This document shows, one piece after another, positions 1-5,430 of a stretch of DNA of 6,256 nucleotides (position 1 is its first letter; each line of letters starts with the position of its first letter). The translations under genes and the position numbers were made by a program. Origin of the DNA: an uncultured Brachyspira sp. Lineage in GTDB: Bacteria > Spirochaetota > Brachyspiria > Brachyspirales > Brachyspiraceae. The stretch lies in assembly GCA_934725655.1 (NCBI GenBank), contig CAKVCJ010000112.1, forward strand, positions 1 to 6,256. Reading direction: 5' to 3'. Below the pieces are notes generated by a model, which saw only the letters and a list, made by a program, of their open reading frames with translations, ran no database searches and was not told the origin of the DNA.

Positions 1-127
1 CATTTTCATGCGGTCTTTGTACTCTTTGACCTGTAGATAGCCTTGTTTGAGATGCTTCCATTTCACTATAATTTTTCTTAATACTGCTTATAGCTCTGTT
101 ATATTGGGCTTGCTCTGTAACTCTCAT
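1..127 (-). CDS. flgL: Flagellar hook-associated protein 3 (FlgL), N-terminal fragment
   Basis: This is the first 42 codons of a minus-strand gene that starts at 127 and runs off the left edge. The protein begins MRVTEQAQYNRAI and continues to LSTGQRVQRPHEN. That is the N-terminal flagellin-type helix of FlgL, with the family hallmark LSTGxRVxRP; most relatives then have SDDP, and here it is HEN. FlgL with FlgK forms the junction between the hook and the filament, which in spirochaetes lies in the periplasm. The start is well supported: AGGAG (136-140) lies 8 bases upstream, and a sigma-28-like promoter lies further up. FlgL was chosen over flagellin because the protein opens with MRVT rather than the MIINHN-type start of FlaB; this is a family-level judgement from a short fragment. 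Confidence 0.88.
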   Translation of the reverse strand, partial: MRVTEQAQYNRAISSIKKNYSEMEASQTRLSTGQRVQRPHEN

Positions 128-135
128 ATTTTTAA

Positions 136-140
136 CTCCT
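136..140 (-). promoter_or_regulatory. Ribosome binding site of flgL
   Basis: AGGAG on the minus strand, 8 bases before the ATG at 127. It is the strongest Shine-Dalgarno match in the window and fixes the flgL start. Confidence 0.8.
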
Positions 141-171
141 AATTAAAAAATATATATCATCCCAATTTGAT

Positions 172-198
172 TTATCGTCATAATATAAATTTCTTTTA
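172..198 (-). promoter_or_regulatory. Probable sigma-28 (FliA-type) flagellar promoter of flgL
   Basis: Read on the minus strand, TAAA (198-195) is followed by exactly 15 bases and then GACGATAA (179-172). The FliA consensus is often written TAAA-N15-GCCGATAA, so there is one mismatch. Transcription would start near 165 and give a leader of about 40 bases that includes the AGGAG site. The position, spacing and downstream flagellar gene all agree. The assignment to a specific sigma factor in this organism is inference. Confidence 0.65.
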
Positions 199-337
199 TT
201 ATTTTTTTATTTTATTGAAGATTTTTTTAAACTCTATATTTTGATAGTAATTTAGTACTATACTATAAATATCTTATTAAATAATATTAATAATATAATT
301 GCATTTTTTGCTTTTTTGTGGCAGGAAAAAGAAGAAT

Positions 338-419
338 AAAATTTTTAAGTTTTTATTTGTGGTGGCTTTGCCCCCACACCCCCACTTCTTTTATTGGTAT
401 AAAAGAAGCAAAAGAACTG
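338..419 (-). repeat. Intergenic hairpin repeat, element E1 (short form)
   Basis: Read on the minus strand, E1 has the blocks CAGTTCTT, TTCTTTTATACCAAT, AAAAGAA, TGGGGGTG, GGGGCAAAGCC, AAATAAAAA in order, and the same blocks occur in order in E2 (3148-3297, plus strand). Two hairpins are visible. One is at 385-408, a 10-bp perfect stem (CTTCTTTTAT/ATAAAAGAAG) with a TGGT loop. The other is at 359-377, eight pairs with one mismatch around a TTT loop (GTGGTGGC/GCCCCCAC). Neither is followed by a clean run of T on the transcribed side, so a terminator role is not assured. E1 is the compact version that lacks the extra GC-rich modules of E2. Confidence 0.7.
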
Positions 420-508
420 CATTTAATAAAGTATTTATATACAAAATATGAATATTATTTTATATTTACATCTTACAAATATATAAATATAAAACACTTG
501 CACTTTTT

Positions 509-600
509 GGTTCTTTTACGAAGTCTGCAACGTTACCGAAGGAAGCACTGCGACTGAAAGGAGTACCTTTAGGTATGGTGAGAAGGCGGGAAAAAGAACA
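509..600 (+). repeat. GC-rich hairpin element E3 bounded by inverted 8-mers
   Basis: GTTCTTTT (510-517) and AAAAGAAC (592-599) are exact inverted copies flanking about 74 bases that are far richer in G+C than the surroundings. The same arm pair bounds the central hairpin of E2. Inside, 522-555 can fold into a seven-pair stem with one bulge (AGTC.GCA against TGCGACT), and 564-575 forms TACCT-TT-AGGTA. The inner TACCGAAGGA resembles the TATCCGAAGGATA module of E2. E3 is therefore probably another member of the same repeat family, carrying a different insert. AAAAGAAC also occurs at 410-417 in E1, so E1 and E3 face each other across an AT-rich spacer. Confidence 0.5.
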
Positions 601-609
601 ACATAAAAA

Positions 610-639
610 TTGACAAACTTTAAAATTTGCAAGTATAAA
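610..639 (+). promoter_or_regulatory. Possible upstream promoter for the zinc-ribbon gene
   Basis: TTGACA (610-615), 18 bases, then TATAAA (634-639). It begins 10 bases after the edge of repeat E3. The -35 is perfect and the -10 has one mismatch. It would be a second, distal promoter for the gene at 722. Confidence 0.4.
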
Positions 640-656
640 CTACAAATAAAACATTT

Positions 657-685
657 TTGACAAATAGTATTTTTTTTACTATAAT
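657..685 (+). promoter_or_regulatory. Consensus sigma-70-type promoter for the zinc-ribbon gene
   Basis: TTGACA (657-662), exactly 17 bases, TATAAT (680-685): both hexamers match the consensus fully. A start near 692 would give a leader of about 30 bases containing GAGGTG (711-716), which is 5 bases before the ATG at 722. Confidence 0.75.
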
Positions 686-721
686 GAAAGCAATTAAAAT
701 ATTTATATTTGAGGTGTAAAT

Positions 722-1846
722 ATGCTTAAACATAAATGCGATAAATGCGGAGTAGAATTGGGTTATAAAGGTTTATGCTTTAAATGTAAAGCAGAAGAGG
801 GGAGAAATAAAACTCTATCTTTAACTGATAATGAAATAAAAGATATGATCAATAAATATGTAGAAAATCTAAATGAAAAAGATGTTGATAAAGAATTAAT
901 AGAAGAGATTTACATCTATGATTTAATTGCATATAGAAATATAGATTTAAAAGATATAGCCAAAAAAGCATTAGAGAAAAAAATTTATTATCCTAAAGTA
1001 TTTTATTATAAAGCAGGTGAAGAAATAAGAGATGAACTTATAAAAAGAATAAAAGCCACTAAAGATTATTCTGAAGGAGCTAATTTATTATCATGTTTAG
1101 CTATGCAGGGCGATGATATTTCACTTGACTGCTTATATGATTTTGAAATGAATCCAAGAGAATGGAGAAAGAAACTTTATATTGATCCTTCCATTTATGC
1201 TGAATGTGCGGGTTGGACTTTTGATAAAGATAAAAAAAGGCAAATACTAAATTTTGATAAATGCTATTATTTAGATAAAGCTCAAAACAAAGAAGAAAAA
1301 GAAAAAAGCCCTATTAAAATAGCTTCATTAAGAAATGAAAATTGTCCAGAATGCGGATGCAAAACTATGGATATGGCTATTATTGATGGCAGAAATGAAA
1401 GATTAAAATTTATAGGTGTTGATGGTATAATAAAAGCTTCATGTTGTCCTAATTGTGTAACTTATAATACAACTTATTCAAAATATGATTTAAAAGGAGG
1501 AAGCAAAATACTTCCTTTTGATAAATACTCTGAAAATTATTATCCTTCCGAAGAAAATTATTTAGAGGAAGAAGAATTAAATTTGATGCATAACAATAAT
1601 TATATTCTTTCAAAACATGAAGTGCCTTTGTTTTATGGGGCATTCGATGATACTTTAAATACAATAGGCGGATTTGCCAATTGGATTCAGGACTGGGAAT
1701 ATATGAAATGTCCAAGCTGCGGAAAGAAAATGAAATACTTAATGCAGATTCATTGGCATACTATTGAATCTATGGCAGAAGGTACTTTATTTATAGAAAT
1801 TTGTACTGACTGTAATATTACTGCAATGTTCCATCAGCAAACTTGA
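722..1846 (+). CDS. Hypothetical protein with three predicted zinc ribbons (six CxxC motifs)
   Basis: A 374-residue cytoplasmic protein with no signal peptide or membrane segment seen. Six CxxC motifs form three pairs, each able to hold one zinc: C6/C9 with C19/C22 at the extreme N-terminus; C208/C211 with C242/C245 in the middle; C330/C333 with C361/C364 near the C-terminus. Between the first two lies an acidic and lysine-rich, probably helical stretch (about 30-200). The tail (316-374) has GGFANWIQDWEYMKCPSC and ends in HQQT. This resembles the C-terminal part of DUF1963/YwqG-like proteins, where GGxPxWIQ precedes a cysteine knuckle; that link is from memory and tentative. The start is supported by GAGGTG five bases upstream and a consensus promoter. 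It is probably expressed on its own. The function is unknown; the zinc sites suggest a structural or nucleic-acid or protein-binding role, but nothing shows catalysis. Confidence 0.82.
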   Translation: MLKHKCDKCGVELGYKGLCFKCKAEEGRNKTLSLTDNEIKDMINKYVENLNEKDVDKELIEEIYIYDLIAYRNIDLKDIAKKALEKKIYYPKVFYYKAGEEIRDELIKRIKATKDYSEGANLLSCLAMQGDDISLDCLYDFEMNPREWRKKLYIDPSIYAECAGWTFDKDKKRQILNFDKCYYLDKAQNKEEKEKSPIKIASLRNENCPECGCKTMDMAIIDGRNERLKFIGVDGIIKASCCPNCVTYNTTYSKYDLKGGSKILPFDKYSENYYPSEENYLEEEELNLMHNNNYILSKHEVPLFYGAFDDTLNTIGGFANWIQDWEYMKCPSCGKKMKYLMQIHWHTIESMAEGTLFIEICTDCNITAMFHQQT

Positions 1847-1897
1847 TTTTATATTTATAATTATTTCTTAATAATGTTTAATAAAAGGGTTAATAAA

Positions 1898-2116
1898 ATG
1901 AATAATAAAGTATGTGTTATTACTGGTGCCTCAAAATATAATGCAGAATTTAGCAAAGAAGATATTTTACAGCATCTTAGTGCTAAAGTAGGAAATACTT
2001 ATGATATTGCAAGTACTGCTTGGTTTATTTGTAATAATGATTTTATAAATGCAGAAAATATCATAGTTGATGGCTGTATGACTAAATTAATGATATATCA
2101 TAATGATGAAGGTTAA
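1898..2116 (+). pseudogene. Short-chain dehydrogenase (SDR) remnant with internal deletion
   Basis: The 72-residue frame joins the first residues of an SDR, MNNKVCVITGAS (beta-1 and the start of the TGxxxGIG NAD(P)-binding turn), directly to a C-terminal SDR segment containing AKVGNTYDIASTAWFICNN and ENIIVDGCMTKLMIYHNDEG. Intact SDRs are about 250 residues; this lacks roughly 170-180, including the rest of the glycine motif and the catalytic Ser-Tyr-Lys. The usual VDGG is VDGC, and the family's terminal Gly-Trp is cut to Gly by the stop. I chose the ATG at 1898, preceded by AAAAGGG 8 bases away, because homology begins there; the ATG at 1874 adds eight residues with no family similarity. The frame is open across the junction, so the deletion was in frame or the product is tolerated. 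It cannot be an active dehydrogenase. Confidence 0.8.
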
Positions 2117-2167
2117 AAATTAGATATTTAAATATTTTTATATTATAAAAAAATATGAGGATAGTAC

Positions 2168-2977
2168 ATGCATATAACTGATAAGAAAGCTAAAAAAATA
2201 TTATTTAATTATTTTTGGAAAAATGGCTGGATTGATGATGATAAAATGATAATAAATGATGATGATTTTTTATATGCAAAAGAAAAAGGACTTATGTTTG
2301 ATTTTACAGATGAAATTATTAAACATGATGAGCTTATAATAAGAATAAATGATTTGGTAAAAGAAATTAATTTTGAAAATACTGTCAGAGCATTTTTGTG
2401 CAGTTTGTCAACTAGACAATTAAATTTAAGAAGTTTTATATCAAGTTTATATTTAGGCAAAAAAATCAATATTCATAGTTTTATAAATAATAAATCATAT
2501 CCATCATATTGTAATGAATGCAATGATAATTACTATATAATAGGCGATGACTTTAATTTACAAGATAGAAATGTATATAATTTTGAAAAATATAAATGGG
2601 GCGGAGTGAGGCTTGAACATTTATCATATATTTATTTTGATTTAGAAGAGTTTAAAAAAATTAATGATTTTGAATTCTATCCAACTCCATATGATGTAAA
2701 AATTTTTAATGATATTCTAAAACAAATAGATTCATATAACAATGAAAAAGACTCAGCAAACAAATTAGAAAAAACTTTAAAAGATATTTTTCCATCTTCA
2801 AAATATGAAAGGATTATACTTTTAGAAATATTATCTTATTTGGATATTTTGGAAGCTAAAGAAGAAAGAGAATACAGAGATACTGAACTATCCGAGAAAT
2901 TAATGCATTGGAGAGGCGGAGATTCATATAATAAAATTAATGCTTCGAATATTTTTAATGAATATATATTTATATAA
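2168..2977 (+). CDS. Hypothetical protein, family not named
   Basis: A 269-residue protein, probably cytoplasmic, very rich in Asn, Ile, Lys and Asp, as expected at this base composition. I see no signal peptide or membrane segment. Residues 1-110 look helical. A single CxxC (C115/C118, in YPSYCNEC) is followed by a conserved-looking block NVYNFEKYKWGGVRLEHLSY (136-155) and FDLEEF (157-162). A helical segment (about 175-230) follows, then HWRGGDSYN (247-255) near the end. I have an impression of similar uncharacterised proteins in Firmicutes and Bacteroidetes with a KWGGVRxEHLxY block and a terminal RGxDGYN motif, but no function is known to me. The start is supported by GAGG seven bases upstream. 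It lies 51 bases after the SDR remnant with no strong promoter seen between, so its transcription source is unclear. Confidence 0.78.
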   Translation: MHITDKKAKKILFNYFWKNGWIDDDKMIINDDDFLYAKEKGLMFDFTDEIIKHDELIIRINDLVKEINFENTVRAFLCSLSTRQLNLRSFISSLYLGKKINIHSFINNKSYPSYCNECNDNYYIIGDDFNLQDRNVYNFEKYKWGGVRLEHLSYIYFDLEEFKKINDFEFYPTPYDVKIFNDILKQIDSYNNEKDSANKLEKTLKDIFPSSKYERIILLEILSYLDILEAKEEREYRDTELSEKLMHWRGGDSYNKINASNIFNEYIFI

Positions 2978-3025
2978 GATATAGTTAAACAATTACAATA
3001 TAAGTTTTTGTTTTATTCAACTTTT

Positions 3026-3110
3026 TACCGCGTACGAGCTGTACCACCTTGCCGCACAGTAATGTTATGCTTTAATTATAACTTCTTAGTCGTGCGGGGG
3101 AGTGCCTTTT
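3026..3110. repeat. GC-rich intergenic segment E4
   Basis: Two GC-rich blocks (about 3028-3060 and 3090-3106) are separated by AT-rich DNA. CCGCAC (3052-3057) is the exact inverse of GTGCGG (3092-3097), and TTATAACTT (3076-3084) is the inverse of AAGTTATAA (3122-3130), so alternative pairings are possible. The first block also contains CGCGTACG, with GTAC repeated nine bases on. It does not match the E1/E2 backbone. It could be a different repeat, a decayed copy, or part of a structured RNA. There is no sign of protein coding; an open frame from 3102 runs straight through E2 and is rejected. Confidence 0.4.
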
Positions 3111-3147
3111 AATGTACAATTAAGTTATAAAAATTATGATAAAAATT

Positions 3148-3297
3148 CAGTTCTTCGCGAAGCGTATCCGAAGGATATAAGGTTCTTTTATACCAATACC
3201 GAAAGGTACCTACTCGGTAAAAGAACTGGGGTGCTACCCTCCGGGCACGCTTCACAGGGGCAAAGCCCTGTAAATAAAAATATAAAAAATATTTTTT
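3148..3297 (+). repeat. Intergenic hairpin repeat, element E2 (expanded form)
   Basis: This has the same ordered backbone as E1 but in the opposite orientation in the window: CAGTTCTT, TTCTTTTATACCAAT, AAAAGAA, TGGGGTG, GGGGCAAAGCC, AAATAAAAA. Relative to E1 it has extra GC-rich modules at three points. Visible folds are the palindrome CTTCGCGAAG (3153-3162); TATCC-GAA-GGATA (3165-3177); a 9-bp outer stem GTTCTTTTA/TAAAAGAAC (3182-3190 with 3218-3226) enclosing TACC-GAAA-GGTA (3197-3208), a GNRA-type loop; GTGC..CC/GG..GCAC (3231-3248); and ACAGGG/CCCTGT (3254-3271). GAAGCGT (3159-3165) is complementary to ACGCTTC (3247-3253), so the first and third modules can pair around the middle one. It lies between two convergent genes. 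Confidence 0.72.
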
Positions 3298-3299
3298 AT
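3282..3299. terminator. AT-only perfect palindrome between convergent genes, possible bidirectional terminator
   Basis: ATAAAAAAT directly followed by its inverse ATTTTTTAT makes an 18-base perfect palindrome that touches the stop codon of the minus-strand acetyltransferase gene. With no G or C in the stem it would be weak as a classical terminator. The nearby stem ACAGGG/CCCTGT (3254-3271) could assist. The position between convergent genes fits termination, but the call is tentative. Confidence 0.3.
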
Positions 3300-3866
3300 T
3301 TAAATAGTTGATATTATAGTTTTGAGTGTGTCTCTATCTATATCTTTTATCTTTACTATATCTTTTGGTTTTTCGTCATATTCATTAATTTGCTTTTCGT
3401 AGATTATTACATCATGCCATTTAGATAATTTGTATCCAGTGTTATAAAGCAGACCGCATTTTTTAAACTCAAAATAATCATGAAACTTTTCACTTGCTAT
3501 ATTGCCGGATGTTACTCTGGAATAAAGCGTTTTAAAACCCTGATATCTAAGAATATTAATTATAGCAAGACAAAGCTTTTTTCCTAATCCTTTTGATTTA
3601 TGATGATAGTCCATATATATAGAAAGTTCCGCGTCCCATTTATAGGCTTCTCTCTCCATAAAACTATGAGCATATGCATATCCTAATATTTTTTCATCTT
3701 CTTCATATACTAAATATGGATAAACTTCAATTATATCTCTTATTCTTTTTTCAAATTCTTCTATACTTGGCAATGAATATTCAAAAGTGATGTTTGTTTC
3801 TATATAGTGAGAATATATGTTTAGTATATCGTTAGTATCTTTTATATTAGCGAGTCTTATTGGCAT
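3300..3866 (-). CDS. GNAT family N-acetyltransferase, phosphinothricin acetyltransferase-like
   Basis: A 188-residue cytoplasmic enzyme predicted to transfer acetyl from acetyl-CoA to a small amine. Residues 1-10 (MPIRLANIKD) are the usual beta-1 start. AYKWDAELSIYM (74-85) leads into the acetyl-CoA pyrophosphate-binding loop KSKGLGKKL (90-98), a form of R/QxxGxG with Lys in the first place. GNIASEKFHDYFEFKKCGL (121-139) matches the family block with Asn, Ser, His and a Gly near the end, and GYKLSKWHDVIIYEK (144-158) matches the C-terminal GxKxGxWxDVxxxEK signature of the COG1247-type subgroup. About 30 further residues follow, a slightly long tail. The start is supported by AAAGGA six bases upstream. 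The real substrate is unknown; family members act on phosphinothricin, methionine sulfone or similar compounds, so resistance is not implied. It is transcribed divergently from uxaC. Confidence 0.85.
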   Translation of the reverse strand: MPIRLANIKDTNDILNIYSHYIETNITFEYSLPSIEEFEKRIRDIIEVYPYLVYEEDEKILGYAYAHSFMEREAYKWDAELSIYMDYHHKSKGLGKKLCLAIINILRYQGFKTLYSRVTSGNIASEKFHDYFEFKKCGLLYNTGYKLSKWHDVIIYEKQINEYDEKPKDIVKIKDIDRDTLKTIISTI

Positions 3867-3897
3867 TTATTATCCTTTTTTATTATAGAGTAATTTA

Positions 3898-3925
3898 ATT
3901 ATAAATTATGTTAACTTTTTTTCAA
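3898..3925 (-). promoter_or_regulatory. Probable promoter of the acetyltransferase gene
   Basis: On the minus strand, TTGAAA (3925-3920), 16 bases, then TATAAT (3903-3898). Transcription would begin near 3891, about 25 bases before the ATG at 3866, leaving room for AAAGGA (3873-3878). Confidence 0.5.
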
Positions 3926-3996
3926 TTCTTATATTTAAATATTAAAATATTATGTTATATTATAGATTATAAGTTTTTATCGGAAATAATATTTTT

Positions 3997-5412
3997 ATGC
4001 GTAAATTTATAGATAATGATTTTTTATTATATAATGATGAAGCAAAGATACTTTATAATAATTATGCTTCTAAATGTAAGATATTTGATTATCATTGCCA
4101 TCTTAATGTTAAAGAGATAGCTGAAAATAAGAGGTTTAAAAACATAACTGAGATTTGGCTATATAATGACCATTATAAATGGAGAATGATGCGTGCTAAT
4201 GCTATAGATGAGAGTCTTATTACAGGGGATGCAGATGATTATGATAAGTTTATAGCTTGGGTAAGGACGCTTCAAACTTTGATAGGCAATCCGCTTTATC
4301 ATTGGAGTCATTTGGAATTAAAAAGATGTTTTGATGTTGATTATGTTATTAATGAAAAGAATGCTGATAAAATATGGAATGAAGTAAATAAAAAATTAGA
4401 AACTATTAGAGTAAAAGATATACTAAATAAATTTAATGTCCATACAATAGGCACTACAGATGACCCTATAGATAGTTTAGAGTATCATAAATTAATTCTT
4501 GAAGGAAAATCAGACATAGGACATATTAATACAAAAGTAATTCCTTCATTTAGAGCAGATAAAATTATTAATATAGAGAATAATGATTTTGCTGATTATG
4601 TAAAAAAATTGGAAGATGCGAGTTTTATAAAAATAGAAAATATAACAAATCTATTAAAAGCACTTTATAAAAGAATTGATTATTTTAAAAGTTTAGGCTG
4701 TGTTTCTGCGGACTGCTCTTTATACACTATTCCTTTTTGCTTATCAGATGAAAAAGAAATTAATTTTATCTTAAGAAAGGCATTAAACAGAGAAGAGCTA
4801 ACATATTTGGAAATAGAAAAATATAAGACTTATTTATTAATATCTTTAATGAAAAAATATAAAGAATCAAATTTAGTTATGCAAATACATATATCAGCTA
4901 TAAGAAACACTAATGATGTGATGTTTAGAAGACTTGGTGCCGACAGCGGATATGATTCTATTGGGGATTCTAATATTATAGAGAAGTTATCATCATTGCT
5001 TAAAACTTGTAATAATGATTATGGGCTTCCTAAAATAATTTTTTATAGTTTAAATAGCAAAGATTATTATACATTAGCAACATTAATGGGTTCTTTTCAG
5101 GAAGATGATAAAAAAAATATTAAAGGAAAGATGCAATTAGGGGCTGCTTGGTGGTTTAATGATAATAAAGATGGGATAGAAAAACAAATAAAAATTTTTG
5201 CTAATACTTCAGCTTTAGGATTATTTATAGGAATGCTTACAGATTCGAGGAGTTTTTTATCTTATACAAGACATGAATATTTTAGAAGGATTTTATGCAA
5301 TATAATAGGCGAGTGGGCTTGTAACGGAGAAGTTCCTTATGATATGGAGTGTTTGGGAAAAATTGTAGAGAATATATGTTTTAATAATGCTAATATTTAT
5401 TTTAATAATTAA
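3997..5412 (+). CDS. uxaC: Uronate (glucuronate/galacturonate) isomerase UxaC
   Basis: A 471-residue cytoplasmic enzyme of the amidohydrolase superfamily and of normal family length. It converts D-glucuronate to D-fructuronate and D-galacturonate to D-tagaturonate, the entry step of hexuronate breakdown. Visible family blocks are IFDYHCHL (29-36; metal ligands H33 and H35), NDHYKW (57-62; H59, Y60), TTDDPIDS (153-160), SFRADK (184-189; R186), QIHISAIRN (296-304; H298, R303), WWFND (385-389) and GMLTDSRSFLSYTRHEYFRR (412-431; D416, R418). These line up with the E. coli active-site residues as I remember them. One oddity: the usual SDH(A/G)L block reads ADCSL, so the Asp (D239) is kept but the next residue is Cys240 rather than His. 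The start is preceded only by a weak CGGAAA. No convincing promoter or operator was found in 3867-3996. eda follows 18 bases later, implying an operon. Confidence 0.95.
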   Translation: MRKFIDNDFLLYNDEAKILYNNYASKCKIFDYHCHLNVKEIAENKRFKNITEIWLYNDHYKWRMMRANAIDESLITGDADDYDKFIAWVRTLQTLIGNPLYHWSHLELKRCFDVDYVINEKNADKIWNEVNKKLETIRVKDILNKFNVHTIGTTDDPIDSLEYHKLILEGKSDIGHINTKVIPSFRADKIINIENNDFADYVKKLEDASFIKIENITNLLKALYKRIDYFKSLGCVSADCSLYTIPFCLSDEKEINFILRKALNREELTYLEIEKYKTYLLISLMKKYKESNLVMQIHISAIRNTNDVMFRRLGADSGYDSIGDSNIIEKLSSLLKTCNNDYGLPKIIFYSLNSKDYYTLATLMGSFQEDDKKNIKGKMQLGAAWWFNDNKDGIEKQIKIFANTSALGLFIGMLTDSRSFLSYTRHEYFRRILCNIIGEWACNGEVPYDMECLGKIVENICFNNANIYFNN

Positions 5413-5418
5413 TTTAAT

Positions 5419-5424
5419 TGGAAG
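5419..5424 (+). promoter_or_regulatory. Ribosome binding site of eda
   Basis: TGGAAG lies 6 bases before the ATG at 5431, inside the 18-base gap after uxaC. It supports this start and translation from a shared uxaC-eda message. Confidence 0.5.
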
Positions 5425-5430
5425 TTTTTT

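Larger units (their letters stand above)
128..721. other. 594-base intergenic region between flgL and the next gene
   Basis: I see no real gene here. From left to right it holds the flgL ribosome binding site and promoter (136-198), very AT-rich DNA with no clear structure (about 200-337), repeat E1 (338-419), an AT-rich spacer (420-508), GC-rich element E3 (509-600) and the promoter region for the gene at 722 (610-685). An open frame at 318-557 crosses E1 and E3 and is not coding-like. The flanking genes are divergent, so transcripts lead away from the repeats on both sides. Confidence 0.75.

Noticed and set aside
318..557. Plus-strand open frame of 79 codons
   Set aside because: It lies across repeats E1 and E3, has no ribosome binding site, and its translation is low-complexity aromatic sequence with no family resemblance.
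509..600. E3 as a tRNA or other classical structural RNA gene
   Set aside because: No cloverleaf, no GTTC/T-loop with matching acceptor arms and no CCA end; the arms instead match the repeat family.
338..600. CRISPR array
   Set aside because: The repeats are few, inverted rather than direct, and unequally spaced, and no cas genes are present.
1449..1715. Minus-strand open frame of 88 codons
   Set aside because: It lies entirely inside the zinc-ribbon gene on the other strand, and its translation looks like no known family; AT-rich shadow frame.
1874..1897. Upstream ATG as the start of the SDR remnant
   Set aside because: The extra eight residues have no SDR similarity, while the ATG at 1898 begins exactly at the conserved NKVCVITGAS and has a well-placed AAAAGGG.
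2209..2469. Minus-strand open frame of 86 codons
   Set aside because: It is wholly inside the hypothetical gene at 2168-2977; the Ser/Ile/Lys-rich product is the complement of Asp/Asn-rich coding sequence.
3102..3311. Plus-strand open frame of 69 codons
   Set aside because: It runs through E4, E2 and into the end of the acetyltransferase gene; its translation simply reads the hairpin modules.
3867..3996. A uxaC promoter or KdgR/UxuR operator in the divergent gap
   Set aside because: Only weak -10-like AT strings without a matching -35 were found on the plus strand, and no convincing palindrome of an operator type.
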